Positions 48,782 to 59,400 of a DNA stretch of 64,000 bases are shown piece by piece. Both the position numbers and the translations under genes were made by a program. The DNA lies in the NCBI GenBank assembly GCA_905221505.1, contig CAJNDL010000002.1, positions 43,922 to 107,921 on the forward strand, read 5' to 3'. The stretch's first letter is position 1; every line of letters starts with the position of its first letter. This DNA is from a bacterium. Its GTDB lineage: Bacteria > Bacillota > Bacilli > Lactobacillales > Streptococcaceae. Under the pieces are notes generated by a model. The model was not told where the DNA came from. It was given only the letters and a program-made list of their open reading frames with translations, and searched no databases.

Positions 48782-49012
48782 TTATAATAATCCTCTAAAC
48801 GCTTCTTGCCACAACTGATATAGGCTGATAAAGAAAGAACTCATGATGTAGCCCATTACAATGCTAAAAAAGGCTACTAATAAACGAACTTTTCTTGTAT
48901 TCTCAGTTGTCACTTTTAAAACCTTTTCCCATCTAACAAGATTCTTTAAAAGGTAAAAACTCACATAAATAAAGAGCATATGACTGCTTAGAGTGAATAA
49001 TAATTGAACCAT
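48782..49012 (-). CDS. DUF1146 family membrane protein
   Basis: The 76-aa protein has two helices ([19 protein letters not shown] and [20 protein letters not shown]) with a W-E-K loop between them ([10 protein letters not shown]), the DUF1146/YwzB pattern. Function unknown. It lies 23 bp upstream of murA and is likely cotranscribed. Confidence 0.85.
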   Translation of the reverse strand: MVQLLFTLSSHMLFIYVSFYLLKNLVRWEKVLKVTTENTRKVRLLVAFFSIVMGYIMSSFFISLYQLWQEAFRGLL

Positions 49013-49068
49013 TTGACTATTATACCATCTTCTCTGCTTGTGCGCTAGTTTGGAAACTTACCTTAAAA

Positions 49069-50106
49069 CTAGGGATTGTTTTTCAAGTAATCAATTGCAT
49101 CTTGTAGGGTTTTAACAGGCACGATTTTCATATCCGTCTTAATTGTTTTAGCTGCTTCCAAAGCTGTTTGGTAGTTGTTTTTCGCATCCGGATGCGCTTT
49201 TTGTTCTTCTTCGCTAACAGGGTTATCAGGTGCAAAGAAAATCACAGCACCTTCTCTAGCTGAAGCTACAACTTTCTTATCAATACCTCCAATGTCCCCC
49301 ACATTGCCATCGCGGTCAATGGTTCCTGTGCCGGCAACTATACGGCCATTACGAAGGCCTGGGTCAGCTATTTGAGTATAGATAGCCAGACTAAACATGA
49401 GACCAGCACTTGGACCGCCGATACCGGCTGTTGAAAAGCGAATTGGGACATCACTGGTCACTTCCGTACGGTCAATCAAGCCGATTCCAATTCCATTTTT
49501 GCCATTTTCCAAGGTGATAATCTTTCCTTCTGCAGATTTGGTTTGCCCATCCTCTTCATAGGTGACCTTGACGGAGTCCCCTAATTTTTGAGAATTGACG
49601 TAATCAATCAAATCTTTGGAACTGTCAAAAGTCTGATCATTGACTGCTGTGACTGTATCAGAGATGTTGAGAATCCCTTTAAAGGTCGAATTATCCGTCA
49701 CAGTCAAGACATAAACTCCAAGGTATTTAAGTTCTATATCTTTACCAGCTGTTTTTAGTCCTTGATACTTGGCCATATTTTGTGATGTCTGCATGTAGAA
49801 TTGATTGATCCGCATAAATTCAACATCTGAAGATCCACCTGTAGTCTCCTGAGCACTACGAATATCTGTAAAAGGCGTCAACCAAGCATAAATCATATGA
49901 GCCAAAGTGGCATGTTGGACACCGACCGTAACGAAGTGATAGGCACCAGCTTCCTTATCTTCTGTGTCATTGACTTTGAGGACCTGGCGAATATCTTCCG
50001 AACCACCTGGAACCTCTATATAGTAGGGCAAGGGCACTACAAATGCCAAGAAAGTCGCTATCAAGGCCGCAATGACATATAAGGGCCATCTAATCTTTTT
50101 TTTCAT
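49069..50106 (-). CDS. SepM-like membrane protease (PDZ + Lon-type)
   Basis: The 345-aa protein has an N-terminal anchor (residues 8-25), a PDZ domain (about 125-205) and an S16 Lon-type protease domain. The catalytic dyad is Ser233 in GIGGPSAGL and Lys278 in [10 protein letters not shown]. In S. mutans the ortholog SepM trims the competence peptide; here a role in pheromone or other peptide processing is plausible but unshown. Its start overlaps the coaD 3' end by 17 nt. Confidence 0.9.
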   Translation of the reverse strand: MKKKIRWPLYVIAALIATFLAFVVPLPYYIEVPGGSEDIRQVLKVNDTEDKEAGAYHFVTVGVQHATLAHMIYAWLTPFTDIRSAQETTGGSSDVEFMRINQFYMQTSQNMAKYQGLKTAGKDIELKYLGVYVLTVTDNSTFKGILNISDTVTAVNDQTFDSSKDLIDYVNSQKLGDSVKVTYEEDGQTKSAEGKIITLENGKNGIGIGLIDRTEVTSDVPIRFSTAGIGGPSAGLMFSLAIYTQIADPGLRNGRIVAGTGTIDRDGNVGDIGGIDKKVVASAREGAVIFFAPDNPVSEEEQKAHPDAKNNYQTALEAAKTIKTDMKIVPVKTLQDAIDYLKNNP

Positions 50107-50578
50107 TTCTTATTTCCTCCAAAATACTCTCGGGAACATAGCATGTAATATCTTGACCAAACTTCAAAAGCTCTCTAACGCCTGATGAACTAATATAGAG
50201 ATGCTCAGGTCGGCTATGTAAATAAATGGTCTCTATATCAGGAGACAGCTGATGGTTGTAGTAATCAAAACTGGCTTCATATTGCAAATCCATTGCATTT
50301 CTCAAGCCCCGCACTAGGCAAGTAGCCCCCAGTCTTTTTGCGACATTAACCACCAATTCATCATGAGAAGACACGACTGCAACATTTTCCAAATGCTCCA
50401 AAGCCTTTTCTAGTCCCCGTTTACGATTTTCGATAGGGAGAAATCCTTGTTTGTGAGGATTAAAAAAAATACCTACATAGAGCTTATCAAAGAGTTTGCT
50501 AGCCCGTTCAATCATATCAAGATGCCCATTTGTCATCGGATCAAATGAGCCTGTGAATAAGCCAATCTTATCTGACAT
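50090..50578 (-). CDS. coaD: Phosphopantetheine adenylyltransferase
   Basis: The 162-aa nucleotidyltransferase makes dephospho-CoA. Motifs are the start [21 protein letters not shown] (TNGH nucleotide loop) and the C-terminal ISSSGVREL. It overlaps rsmD by 11 nt. Confidence 0.95.
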   Translation of the reverse strand: MSDKIGLFTGSFDPMTNGHLDMIERASKLFDKLYVGIFFNPHKQGFLPIENRKRGLEKALEHLENVAVVSSHDELVVNVAKRLGATCLVRGLRNAMDLQYEASFDYYNHQLSPDIETIYLHSRPEHLYISSSGVRELLKFGQDITCYVPESILEEIRNEKKD

Positions 50579-51107
50579 AGACTGTCACCTTACTAATTCC
50601 ATAAATTTTTTCCTTCCAGATGCCCAGGCAGGCAATTTCTTCTGGAAGTTCAACGGCTTTATCCGTCTCACACACGACCATGACATCTTCAGAAAAAAGC
50701 TCTCTCTCAGCCATTTTTTCAATATCTGCTACGATTTGTTCCTTGGCATAAGGAGGGTCTAAGAAAATGAGGTCGAAAGGCCCAGATACCTGCTCCAAGG
50801 CTCGTTCCGCCTCCATCTTGAGGAGTTGAAATTTTCCAACTTCCTTGGTCATCTGGATATTTTCAGCCACGATAGCCTGAGCCTTACGATCTCGCTCCAC
50901 CAAAACAGCGCTAGCCATGCCACGCGATACTGCCTCAATAGATAAGCCACCACTGCCTGCATAAAGGTCCAAGACCCGTCCCCCTTCAAAGTAGGGACCA
51001 ATCATGTTAAAAATAGCTCCCCTAACCTTATCCGAAGTAGGTCTTGTCGTCTTTCCTTCTAGTGTCTTGAGGGGACGTCCCCCATAGATTCCTGATACGA
51101 TTTTCAT
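50568..51107 (-). CDS. rsmD: 16S rRNA m2G966 methyltransferase RsmD
   Basis: The 179-aa SAM methyltransferase has the N-terminal [24 protein letters not shown] motif [19 protein letters not shown] and catalytic DPPY in [12 protein letters not shown]. It is the first gene of rsmD-coaD-sepM. Confidence 0.94.
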   Translation of the reverse strand: MKIVSGIYGGRPLKTLEGKTTRPTSDKVRGAIFNMIGPYFEGGRVLDLYAGSGGLSIEAVSRGMASAVLVERDRKAQAIVAENIQMTKEVGKFQLLKMEAERALEQVSGPFDLIFLDPPYAKEQIVADIEKMAERELFSEDVMVVCETDKAVELPEEIACLGIWKEKIYGISKVTVYVR

Positions 51108-51140
51108 ACCGTTTATTATACCAAATTATAGGCAAAAAGA

Positions 51141-51169
51141 GAAAGAAAATCGAACCTTGCGGTTCGATT
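51141..51169 (-). terminator. asnA terminator
   Basis: AATCGAACC (51148-51156), loop TTGC, GGTTCGATT (51161-51169), followed on the minus strand by TTCTTTCTCTTTTTG. Confidence 0.88.
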
Positions 51170-51171
51170 CT

Positions 51172-52164
51172 CTACAAAATATTTTCGTAAGTATCGCGGA
51201 CTTCTTGAGGCCAAACACTTGTTTGCACTTCTCCGATATGTTTCTTGCGAAGTAAGAACATGGCCATACGAGATTGTCCAATTCCTCCACCGATTGTCAA
51301 TGGGAATAGACCATTCAACAAAGCCTTGTGCCATTCCAATTCCAATCGGTCTTCATCACCTGTGATTTCTACCTGACGGCGAAGGGTTTCTTCATCTACA
51401 CGGATCCCCATAGAAGACAACTCAAAGGCTCCGCCTAGAGACTCATTCCAGACAAGAATGTCTCCATTAAGACCCTTGTAGCCATTTTCAGACTCACTTG
51501 TCCAGTCATCGTAGTCTGGTGCACGTCCATCGTGCGGTTTACCGTCTGGTAATTCCCCACCGATACCAATCAAGAAGACAGCTCCAAATTCTTTACAGAT
51601 AGCATTTTCACGTTCTTTTGGAGTCAAGTCTGGGTAGCGTTCTACCAACTCTTCTGTGTGGATAAAGGTGATTTGTTTTGGCAAGATAGACTCGATGTCA
51701 TAGCGAGCTTCAACAGCTAGCTCAGTCAAGCGAATGGCCTTGTAAATCCTCTCAACAGTTTCTTTTAGGTAAGCAATGTTGCGTTGACCATTTGGAATGA
51801 CCTTTTCCCAGTCCCACTGATCCACAAAGACAGAGTGAGTCGCATCCAGCGAGTCTTCGTCTGGACGAAGGGCCTTCATGTGGACGAAAAGACCTTCACC
51901 CTCACCGAAACCAAAACGAGCCAAAGTATGACGTTTCCATTTAGCAAGTGAGTGCACCACTTCATAGGTTTCATCAGGAATCTGCAAAACCTTAACAGAT
52001 ACTGGATTTTCCACACCAGACAGGTTATCCTGCATCCCGTCACCGACCTTGCTCAAGATAGGACCTTGAACTTCGACGACTTCTAGCTTATCTTTCAAAT
52101 ACTGGGTAAAAGTGTTTTTGACAAAAGAAATTTCTTCTTGTTGATGGATAAAACTTTTCTTCAT
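51172..52164 (-). CDS. asnA: Aspartate-ammonia ligase
   Basis: The 330-aa ammonia-dependent asparagine synthetase has the class II aminoacyl-tRNA synthetase fold. Recognisable are [19 protein letters not shown] (start), [32 protein letters not shown] and the C-terminal [16 protein letters not shown]. Length matches the family. It is monocistronic with its own terminator. Confidence 0.96.
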   Translation of the reverse strand: MKKSFIHQQEEISFVKNTFTQYLKDKLEVVEVQGPILSKVGDGMQDNLSGVENPVSVKVLQIPDETYEVVHSLAKWKRHTLARFGFGEGEGLFVHMKALRPDEDSLDATHSVFVDQWDWEKVIPNGQRNIAYLKETVERIYKAIRLTELAVEARYDIESILPKQITFIHTEELVERYPDLTPKERENAICKEFGAVFLIGIGGELPDGKPHDGRAPDYDDWTSESENGYKGLNGDILVWNESLGGAFELSSMGIRVDEETLRRQVEITGDEDRLELEWHKALLNGLFPLTIGGGIGQSRMAMFLLRKKHIGEVQTSVWPQEVRDTYENIL

Positions 52165-52233
52165 AGGCTACTCCTCAAAAATTAATTAAAAGCATTATAC
52201 ACCTATTTCCAAAAAAAGAAAAGAGAAAATTTA

Positions 52234-52262
52234 AAAAAATCAGTGCTCCTTGGAACACTGAT
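52234..52262 (-). terminator. Terminator of the Bax-inhibitor family gene
   Basis: ATCAGTG (52239-52245) pairs with CACTGAT (52256-52262), followed on the minus strand by TTTTTTAAATTT. Confidence 0.85.
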
Positions 52263-52274
52263 GTCATGAACTCT

Positions 52275-52958
52275 CTAGTCATTGCGACCAAAGATACGTA
52301 AAATACTTAGGAAAAGATTAATAAAATCAAGATAAATACTGAGAGCCATTGACACAACCCAGCCTGTCGCTACACGACCTTGCGATTGTTCATAAGCGAG
52401 ACGAATTCTTTGGTTGTCCCAAGCAATCAGCCCAGAGAAGACCAAAACCATGGCTAGGCTAATCATATAATCAAAGAAACCACTAGCCAAGAAAATATTG
52501 ACTACCATGGCAATAATCAAACCGATAAGAACCGCCATCATTGCTCGACCAATCCCACTCAAGTCTTTCTTGGTAAAGATACCAACTGCCGCCATGACAA
52601 AGAAGAGAAGAGCGCTCGACACAAAGGCGGATAAAACTGTACCCGGAGTATAGAAGGCCACCACAAAACTGAGGGTAAAGCCGTTTAAAACGGAGTAAAG
52701 TAAAAATACTGGAAGAGCAGCTGGACTATTCTTTGAAGCCATACTGCTGGCAACGAAGACTAGTGCTAGCTCCGCAAGGGTTGCAATGGTCAACCAGAGA
52801 CGTCCCTGCATCAAAAAGTAAACCAACTGAGACTGAAAAACAGTCAACATGAGGCCAGATACCAAGGCGGATAGACCGATGCCTAATCCAACAAAGGCAT
52901 AGACCTTAGCGTAAAATTGGTTGATACCAGTACGGTCTTGTATAATAGTATGATTCAT
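52275..52958 (-). CDS. Bax inhibitor-1 family membrane protein
   Basis: The 227-aa protein has seven helices in the BI-1/YccA (TMBIM) pattern. The C-terminal family signature is LSIYLDFINLFLSILRIFGR, with DNQRI after helix 6. Bacterial members are proton-sensitive Ca2+ leak channels or FtsH modulators; the role here is not established. Monocistronic. Confidence 0.92.
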   Translation of the reverse strand: MNHTIIQDRTGINQFYAKVYAFVGLGIGLSALVSGLMLTVFQSQLVYFLMQGRLWLTIATLAELALVFVASSMASKNSPAALPVFLLYSVLNGFTLSFVVAFYTPGTVLSAFVSSALLFFVMAAVGIFTKKDLSGIGRAMMAVLIGLIIAMVVNIFLASGFFDYMISLAMVLVFSGLIAWDNQRIRLAYEQSQGRVATGWVVSMALSIYLDFINLFLSILRIFGRND

Positions 52959-53012
52959 CTTTTCTCCTTTTCTATGAATGTCTTTCCTTGATTATAACAA
53001 AGAAAGTTAAAA

Positions 53013-53753
53013 TTAGCTTAAATGGAAAATCAAAATACCTGCTGCAACTGCAACGTTCAGACTCTCTGCCTGACCCTTCATGCTAATGTGAACCAACTGG
53101 TCTGCACTTTCAGCCATGAGGGGACTAATTCCTTGACCCTCATTTCCCATGACCAAGACAAACTGATCTAAATGTGGCACGTCACGATAGTCTTTAGAAT
53201 CCTTGGAAAGTGTGGTTGCTAGCACAGGGATACCTGCCTTTTTAGCTTCATCGAGAAGCGCTTGGCTCGACATCCGGTAAATGGGCAGATGGAAATGACT
53301 GCCTTGCATAGAACGCAAGGTCTTAAGACTATAGATGTCTGCCGACTTATCTGAAACAATCACTCCTGTAAAGCCTGCTGCATCCGCAGTCCGAATGATA
53401 GTGCCCACATTACCAGGATCTTGCACATCTTCCAAAAATAAGAACTTGCCCTGACTAAAATCAGCTTGTCCTACTTCTTCTTTTTGAACCACGGCAACAA
53501 TTCCCTGTGGAGTCTGAGAATCTGCCAAATCCAGCAAAATATCCTCTGACACCCAGACAGTTTGCGAAAAAGCAGCTAACTGATCTCGGTAACTTTCTAG
53601 GGTAAAGATTTTCTCAATCGTCACTCCAGCTTGAACAGCTTCTTCAAACAAGTGCCAACCTTCAATCAAATAGGTAGACTTGCGGTATTTTTTTTGGTGT
53701 AATTTCTTGGCATTTTTTACCACAGAATTGGCTTTTGAGGTTATAATAGTCAT
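53013..53753 (-). CDS. TrmH/SpoU-family RNA 2'-O-methyltransferase
   Basis: The 246-aa SPOUT enzyme has an N-terminal SpoU substrate-binding domain (SKANSVVKNAKKLHQKKYRK) and the knotted SAM domain with motif 1 LEDVQDPGNVGTIIRTADA, motif 2 LVMGNEGQGIS and motif 3 HISMKGQAESLNVAVAAGIL. Probably modifies 23S rRNA. ATG 53753 is used; an extended -10 ends 7 nt upstream, so the transcript may start at the A of the ATG (leaderless). A longer reading to 53771 would have its start inside the promoter. Confidence 0.92.
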   Translation of the reverse strand: MTIITSKANSVVKNAKKLHQKKYRKSTYLIEGWHLFEEAVQAGVTIEKIFTLESYRDQLAAFSQTVWVSEDILLDLADSQTPQGIVAVVQKEEVGQADFSQGKFLFLEDVQDPGNVGTIIRTADAAGFTGVIVSDKSADIYSLKTLRSMQGSHFHLPIYRMSSQALLDEAKKAGIPVLATTLSKDSKDYRDVPHLDQFVLVMGNEGQGISPLMAESADQLVHISMKGQAESLNVAVAAGILIFHLS

Positions 53754-53759
53754 AGAAAT

Positions 53760-53768
53760 ATTATAACA
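53760..53768 (-). promoter_or_regulatory. Extended -10 giving a probable leaderless transcript
   Basis: On the minus strand TG-T-TATAAT (TATAAT 53765-53760) ends 6 nt before the ATG at 53753. Normal start-site spacing would place +1 on the ATG. No ribosome site exists between them. Confidence 0.6.
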
Positions 53769-53786
53769 CAATCAAAGGGGATTGGT

Positions 53787-54065
53787 ATGCAAAAGGTTAG
53801 AATGATTGCCCAAGGCAGGGTTCAGGGAGTCGGCTTTCGTTGGGGTGTTTACAGCCTGGCGCTTGAAATTGGTGGCATCACAGGCCGAGTATGGAATAAC
53901 GACGATGGTACAGTCGAAATCTTAGCTCAAGCAGACTCATCTGCCATCATGGCGAAATTTATCCAAGAAATACGAACAGGACCCACACCTTTTTCAAAAG
54001 TCAGCTACTTAGATGTCCAACTGAGCAACTTTCCTCCTTACCCTGACTTCAAAATTGCAAATTAG
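53787..54065 (+). CDS. acyP: Acylphosphatase
   Basis: The 92-aa enzyme hydrolyses acyl phosphates. Active-site motif GRVQGVGFRWGVYSLALEIG (Arg near residue 20) and GRVWNNDDGTVEI (Asn near residue 38) are both intact. AAAGGGG lies about 8 nt before the ATG. Divergent from the methyltransferase gene. Confidence 0.94.
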   Translation: MQKVRMIAQGRVQGVGFRWGVYSLALEIGGITGRVWNNDDGTVEILAQADSSAIMAKFIQEIRTGPTPFSKVSYLDVQLSNFPPYPDFKIAN

Positions 54066-54143
54066 GTCTCTAGAACTATTGTATATTTTGTAAAAAAACA
54101 GTAGAATAGAAAGGTATTATTTTTAAAAGAAGGAATGAACAAA

Positions 54144-55070
54144 TTGAAAGCTATTAAACGTTTTGCACTCTCGGCTATGGGAGTGGCTATGTTGCTTGTC
54201 TTAACTGGCTGTGTCAATGTCGATAAAGCCACAGGCCAGCCAACAGGATTTATTTGGAATACTATCGGAGCGCCTATGGCTGAAGCTATCAAGTACTTCG
54301 CTACTGATAAAGGTCTAGGATTTGGTATGGCTATCATTATCGTAACCATTATCGTGCGCTTGATTATCTTGCCACTTGGTATCTACCAATCATGGAAGGC
54401 AACACTTCACTCTGAAAAGATGAACGCCCTCAAGCATGTCCTTGAGCCACATCAAACTCGTCTCAAGGAAGCAACAACTCAAGAAGAAAAACTTGAAGCT
54501 CAACAAGCTCTCTTTGCCGCTCAAAAAGAGCATGGTATTAGTATGTTTGGTGGTGTAGGATGTTTCCCTATCCTCCTTCAAATGCCTTTCTTCTCTGCTA
54601 TCTACTTCGCTGCCCAACACACTGAAGGGGTTGCTCAAGCAAGCTACCTAGGAATTCCTCTAGGTTCTCCAAGTATGATTTTAGTTGCCTGCGCTGGTGT
54701 TCTTTACTATCTTCAATCGCTCCTTTCACTTCACGGAGTAGAAGATGAAATGCAAAGAGAACAAATCAAGAAAATGATTTACATGAGCCCACTCATGATT
54801 GTCGTCTTCTCCCTATTCTCACCAGCTAGTGTTACACTTTACTGGGTTGTCGGTGGTTTCATGATGATTCTCCAACAGTTTATCGTCAACTATATCGTTC
54901 GTCCAAAACTTCGCAAAAAAGTCCGTGAGGAACTAGCGAAGAATCCACCAAAAGCAAGTGCTTTCTCAACAGCAAACGGACGAAAAGACGTTACTCCTGA
55001 ACAACCAACTGCTATCACAAGCAAGAAAAAACACAAAAATCGCAACGCTGGAAAACAACGTTCGAGATAA
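54144..55070 (+). CDS. yidC: YidC, membrane protein insertase
   Basis: The 308-aa lipoprotein-type YidC/Oxa1 insertase (SpoIIIJ class) has lipobox LTGC, then five helices (MAIIIVTIIVRLIILPLGIYQ with the conserved Arg, FPILLQMPFFSAIYFA, PSMILVACAGVLYYLQ, MIVVFSLFSPASVTLYWVVG) and a very basic C-terminal tail (SKKKHKNRNAGKQRSR) for ribosome binding. I prefer the TTG at 54144: the ribosome site GAAGGA (54129-54134) directly abuts the ATG at 54135 but is 9 nt from the TTG. The 3' end lies 13 bp from a decayed insertion sequence. Confidence 0.9.
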   Translation: MKAIKRFALSAMGVAMLLVLTGCVNVDKATGQPTGFIWNTIGAPMAEAIKYFATDKGLGFGMAIIIVTIIVRLIILPLGIYQSWKATLHSEKMNALKHVLEPHQTRLKEATTQEEKLEAQQALFAAQKEHGISMFGGVGCFPILLQMPFFSAIYFAAQHTEGVAQASYLGIPLGSPSMILVACAGVLYYLQSLLSLHGVEDEMQREQIKKMIYMSPLMIVVFSLFSPASVTLYWVVGGFMMILQQFIVNYIVRPKLRKKVREELAKNPPKASAFSTANGRKDVTPEQPTAITSKKKHKNRNAGKQRSR

Positions 55071-55083
55071 AGCTGCGTAGATT

Positions 55084-56418
55084 GGCTCTTTGTCAACTGT
55101 AGTGGGTTGAAGAAAAGCTGAGATCTAGAAAGGACAAATTTCGTCCTTTCTTTTTTGATATTCAGAGCAATAAAAATCCGTTTTTTGAAGTTTTCAAAGT
55201 TTCGAAATCCAAAGGCATTGCGCTTGATGAGTTTGATTAGATTATTGGTGGCTTCCAATTTAGCATTGGAATAGGGTAACTGAAGGGCATTGATGATTTT
55301 CTCTTTGTCCTTTAGAAAGGTTTTAAAGATAGTCTGAAAAAGAGGATGAACCTGCTTTAGATTGTCCTCAATGAGTCCGAAAAATTTGTCAGGCTTTTTA
55401 TTCTGAAAGTGAAACATCAAGAGTTGATAGAGATTATAGTGGTATTTCAAGTCTTCTGAATAGCTCAAAAGTTTATCTAGAATCTCTTTATTGGTCAAGT
55501 GCATGCGAAAAGTAGGGCGATAAAAACGTTTATCGCTGAGCTTCCGACTATCTTGTTGAATGAGTTTCCAGTAGCGCTTGATAGCCTTGTATTCATGGGA
55601 TTTTCGTTCAAACTGATTCATGATTTGGACACGAACACGACTCAAGTGTTGGACAATATGGAAACGATCAAGAACGATTTTAGCACACGGAAAAAGCTAT
55701 TTAGCTAAGTCAAAGTGATTTCGAATGATAGCTTGTGTTCTGCCCTCAAGAACAGTGATGATATTGAGCTTGTCAAAATCTTGTGCAATGAAGCTCATCT
55801 TTCCCTCGGTGAAGGCGTACTCATCCCAAGACATAATCTCAGGAAGGCGAGAAAAATCATGCTCAAAGTAAAAATCATTGAGCTTGCGAATAACAGTTGA
55901 AGTTGATATGACCAGCTGATGAGGCAATATCGGTCATAGAAGTCTTTTCAATCAACTTTTGAGCAATCTTTTGGTTGATGATACGAGGGATTTGGTGATT
56001 CTTCTTGACGATAGAAGTTTCAGCGACCATCATTTTAGAGCATTGATAGCACTTAAAACGGCGTTTTTTCAGAAGGATTCTGGTAGACATACCAGTCGTT
56101 TCGAGGTAAGGAATCTTAGATAGTTTTTGAAAATCATATTTCTTCATTTGGCTTCCGCAATCAGGACAAGTTGGAGCCTCATAATCCAGTTTAGCGATGA
56201 TTTCTTTGTGGGTATCTCTATTAACGATATCTATAATTTGGATATTAGGGTCTTTGATATCGAGAAGTTTTGTGATAAAATGTAATTGTTCCATATAAAT
56301 CTTTATAATGAGTTATTTTGTCGCTTTTCATTATAGATCTTATGGGACTTTTTTTCTACAACAAAATAGGCTCTATAATATTCATAGGGGATTTACCCAC
56401 TACAAATATTATAGAGCC
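55084..56418 (-). mobile_element. Decayed ISL3-family element (IS1167-like), 1335 bp
   Basis: The left end (plus) is GGCTCTTTGTCAACTGTAGT and the right end (minus) is GGCTCTATAATATTTGTAGT. They share GGCTCT and TGTAGTGGGT, the ISL3-type terminal repeat. The flanking 8-mers (cgtagatt and gaatatca) are not a target duplication. The transposase is broken (see pseudogene). The right end also forms a 14-bp perfect hairpin (GGCTCTATAATATT 56369-56382 with AATATTATAGAGCC 56405-56418). Confidence 0.85.
55119..56294 (-). pseudogene. ISL3-family transposase, frameshifted and interrupted
   Basis: The reading starts MEQLHFITKLLDIKDPNIQI with zinc-finger CPDCGSQMKKYDF and CYQCSKM (ATG at 56294). The frame shifts near 55925 (after TSMTDIAS), then continues TSTVIRKLNDFYFEHDFSRL. 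After TQAIIRNHF about 23 residues expected in this family are missing, and an amber codon follows DLAK at 55699-55697. The same frame continues LFP...AKIVLDRFHIVQHLSR to KKERTKFVLSR. The normal stop is lost, so the frame runs antisense into the yidC 3' end. It cannot make active transposase. Confidence 0.88.
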
Positions 56419-56496
56419 GAATATCACTTCTGAGAACTTTCTCATTAGTCTTAATGTGGAATAATTCTTAAAGTTGAGTTAATCCATCACTAATAA

Positions 56497-59400
56497 CTAG
56501 TTTTTTATATTTTTCTTTCTCTTATTTGAGATGATTCCAAAATGAGCCGTTGCTAAAGCAATAATACCTGCCAACTCAAAACCATAACCATATTCACTAC
56601 TTGTATTTGGTAAATAACCTTTAGTTCTTATGGTTGTTTCTTTTGATGAAAAAGGTTCTGAAGACGATTGATTCATCACTACTTGCTCTATCTTAGTATT
56701 TATTACAGTAGAAACCCCTTGATGCTCTTTCGTAATATTATTACGTTCGATTCTATTAACCTCAATTAGTGCAACATCCGGAACGTGAGATACCTGTTTT
56801 GTTCCTCGATAAACCTTCTTAGCTTGCGGTTCAATACGTGATAATTCTTTTTCTGTACTTGATTGTAATTCACCATTTACATATACGTCTGTGATTTCTA
56901 CTAAAACTTTTCCGTTTATTGCTGCAACTTCTCGAACTTTGCCTGCATCAAGACTTGAATCATCAACATATTCAATCTTATCTGTCTTAAGAACTCGAAT
57001 TTCTTGACGAACCTTAGTTTCAATAATAGCCTCTGGTTTATTATTCTCCATTGGTGCAACATTTGGGACGTGAGATACCTGTTTTGTTCCTCGATAAACC
57101 TTCTTAGCTTGCGGTTCAATACGTGATAATTCTTTTTCTGTACTTGATTGCAACTCACCATTTACATAAATGTCTGTGATTTCTACTAAAACTTTTCCGT
57201 TTATTGCTGCAACTTCTCGAACTTTGCCTGCATCGAGACTTGAATCATCAACATATTCAATCTTATCTGTCTTAAGAACTCGACTTTCTTGACGAACCTT
57301 AGAAGTCATTTGTTTTTCTGTCAATTTATTTTGAATCAAATAAACCCCTAAAGTTGATGTGGTTAAGGAAATGTTCTTTTCCTTTTCATTCCAATTAAAT
57401 GGTACCTCCTCAAAAGTCGACTTATCTTTTACATAATGTAACACCTTATAAGGTTTTCTACCTGAAATCACTGCTAGTTCAATTTTAGCGTCTTCAGATA
57501 AGGATACTACATTACCACCATCATCTAAAGCTTGAATTTCCATAAGAAGGTTATTATGATCCCCAACCTTTTCCAAGATATCAGCATTAGTAACTTCCTT
57601 TTTAACAACCTTGCCAATCACATTTACATCATTTCCAGAAACTGTCACCGTAACAACGTTATCATCATCACTTAAAATTTTTGTGTCCTTTTCCCACTTA
57701 GCATAAAGCACCTTGTCACCTGCTTTATCGAACAATGTATTAAAGAAAGGTTCACCTGAGAAATTTTCATCTAAATACCATCCTGTAAAAACGTATCCTT
57801 TACGAACAGGATAAGGCAACTCCGTATCTACATCAGTTTGGTAACTCCTTGGAACATCTTCCTTTAATATGCCATCTCCAACTTTATAAGCTATCTTATA
57901 GGACAATGGTTTCAAGTTAAAGTGTACTTCTGTCTGAGGTGGCGGTACCGGTAGCCAATCAGACTCTGCAGACTCATATCCCTCTTTACTTACCTTGACT
58001 TTCCAGAAGCCTTCAGGCACATCCCAAGCATACTCACCATTAACTGTCGTCACCAAAGGATTAAACTGGGAATACTCCCCTGCATCCCATAAAACCTCCT
58101 CACCATTCTCTCCTTGATAATAAAGATTAATTGTTGCTCCCGTTACTGGATTCTTTGAAACATTATTTATTACTATTCCTGATGGGTCAACAACGAATTT
58201 AAAAGCTGGTATATTAAATGAAGTAAATCTAGATAAATTATTATGAGGTGTAGTGTATCTTACAGAAAATAAATTTGAGGCATCAAGTGAATTAGAATTG
58301 ACTTTTGTGCCTATATCTTCTTCTCTTGTATTATTGGAATTTGTATTATTGGAAGGAGTTTTTACCTTCCAGTTAGTTAATGTTGGAGCACCAATTTTTA
58401 AATCATCAATAATATTTTCATAAAATGACTCAGGGAGACCCGATACTGTAGGAATGCGTTCCCATTTCTCTAGCTTACCACCTAAACCTCTACTAAAATT
58501 ATAAAGAGTTGCACCAAAATCATATATTAGAGCACCTAAACGTACGTGAATACCAATAGAAGCAGCGCTAACCCCAATTGACTTAATTGAAGAATTAATA
58601 AAATTATTTTTCTCTCTTTTGATAGTTTGAAGTGCATTATATTTGTAATTCCCTTGAATTACTAGTTTAGGTTCTTCTAAAAGTTTTTCGAGTAATTCTA
58701 ACATGGACCACTTCAGCACAAAATTTCCTAATTCTTGAAAAAGCCCTATATTATTTACTACCTTGTCTAAACCAGGAACTTTTGCGATTTCATCTTTAAC
58801 AGCTTTATTTTCAAGTAGTTTATCCTTAATACCATCAAACACATTGTCACTAACGGTAGTAAGATCTTTTGAAAGACCTGCATACTTTCTAAAAATTAAT
58901 TCTGGTATTTTGTATAATTCATCGAGTGCAAATTTTGCAGGATTGAGAAATTGATTCAGATTAATTATTCCTGCTTCTTCCAACAATAAAGCATAAAATA
59001 GATTTAATATAGGTTCTCCCTTGGTTCCTTCAGCAGACCTAAATCCTAAATTATTTTCTTTCTCTTTAACTAAAATTGAAGATTTTTTAGGTTGAGATTC
59101 AGAATTGTTTTGAATATTATCAAACAATTCTTTTAATATATCTATTGATATTTCTTCTGTTAATACAACCTTCTGTGTTTCCCTATTGATAATTCGAGTA
59201 ACAAACTTATCTCGGTTTAACTCGTCAATTATTTTATATTTTTCTTTAAAGTCACTGCTTAAATAGTCAATCTTTTTACCTTCTAATTCAACTAGAATAG
59301 AGGGAATACGTTTTTCCTTATTAATAATCTGAAGTTCTAATTTTCCTGGGACATAAGAAGTATTTTTTTCATCAAAATAGCCATGATAAATATATTTTTT

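Noticed and set aside
49897..50082. Small plus-strand ORF opposite the SepM-like gene
   Set aside because: It lies fully inside a well-supported minus-strand gene and has no start signals.
54890..55645. 251-codon minus-strand ORF overlapping the yidC 3' end as a gene
   Set aside because: Its N-terminal two thirds are the C-terminal half of the ISL3 transposase; the rest is antisense yidC reached through a lost stop codon.
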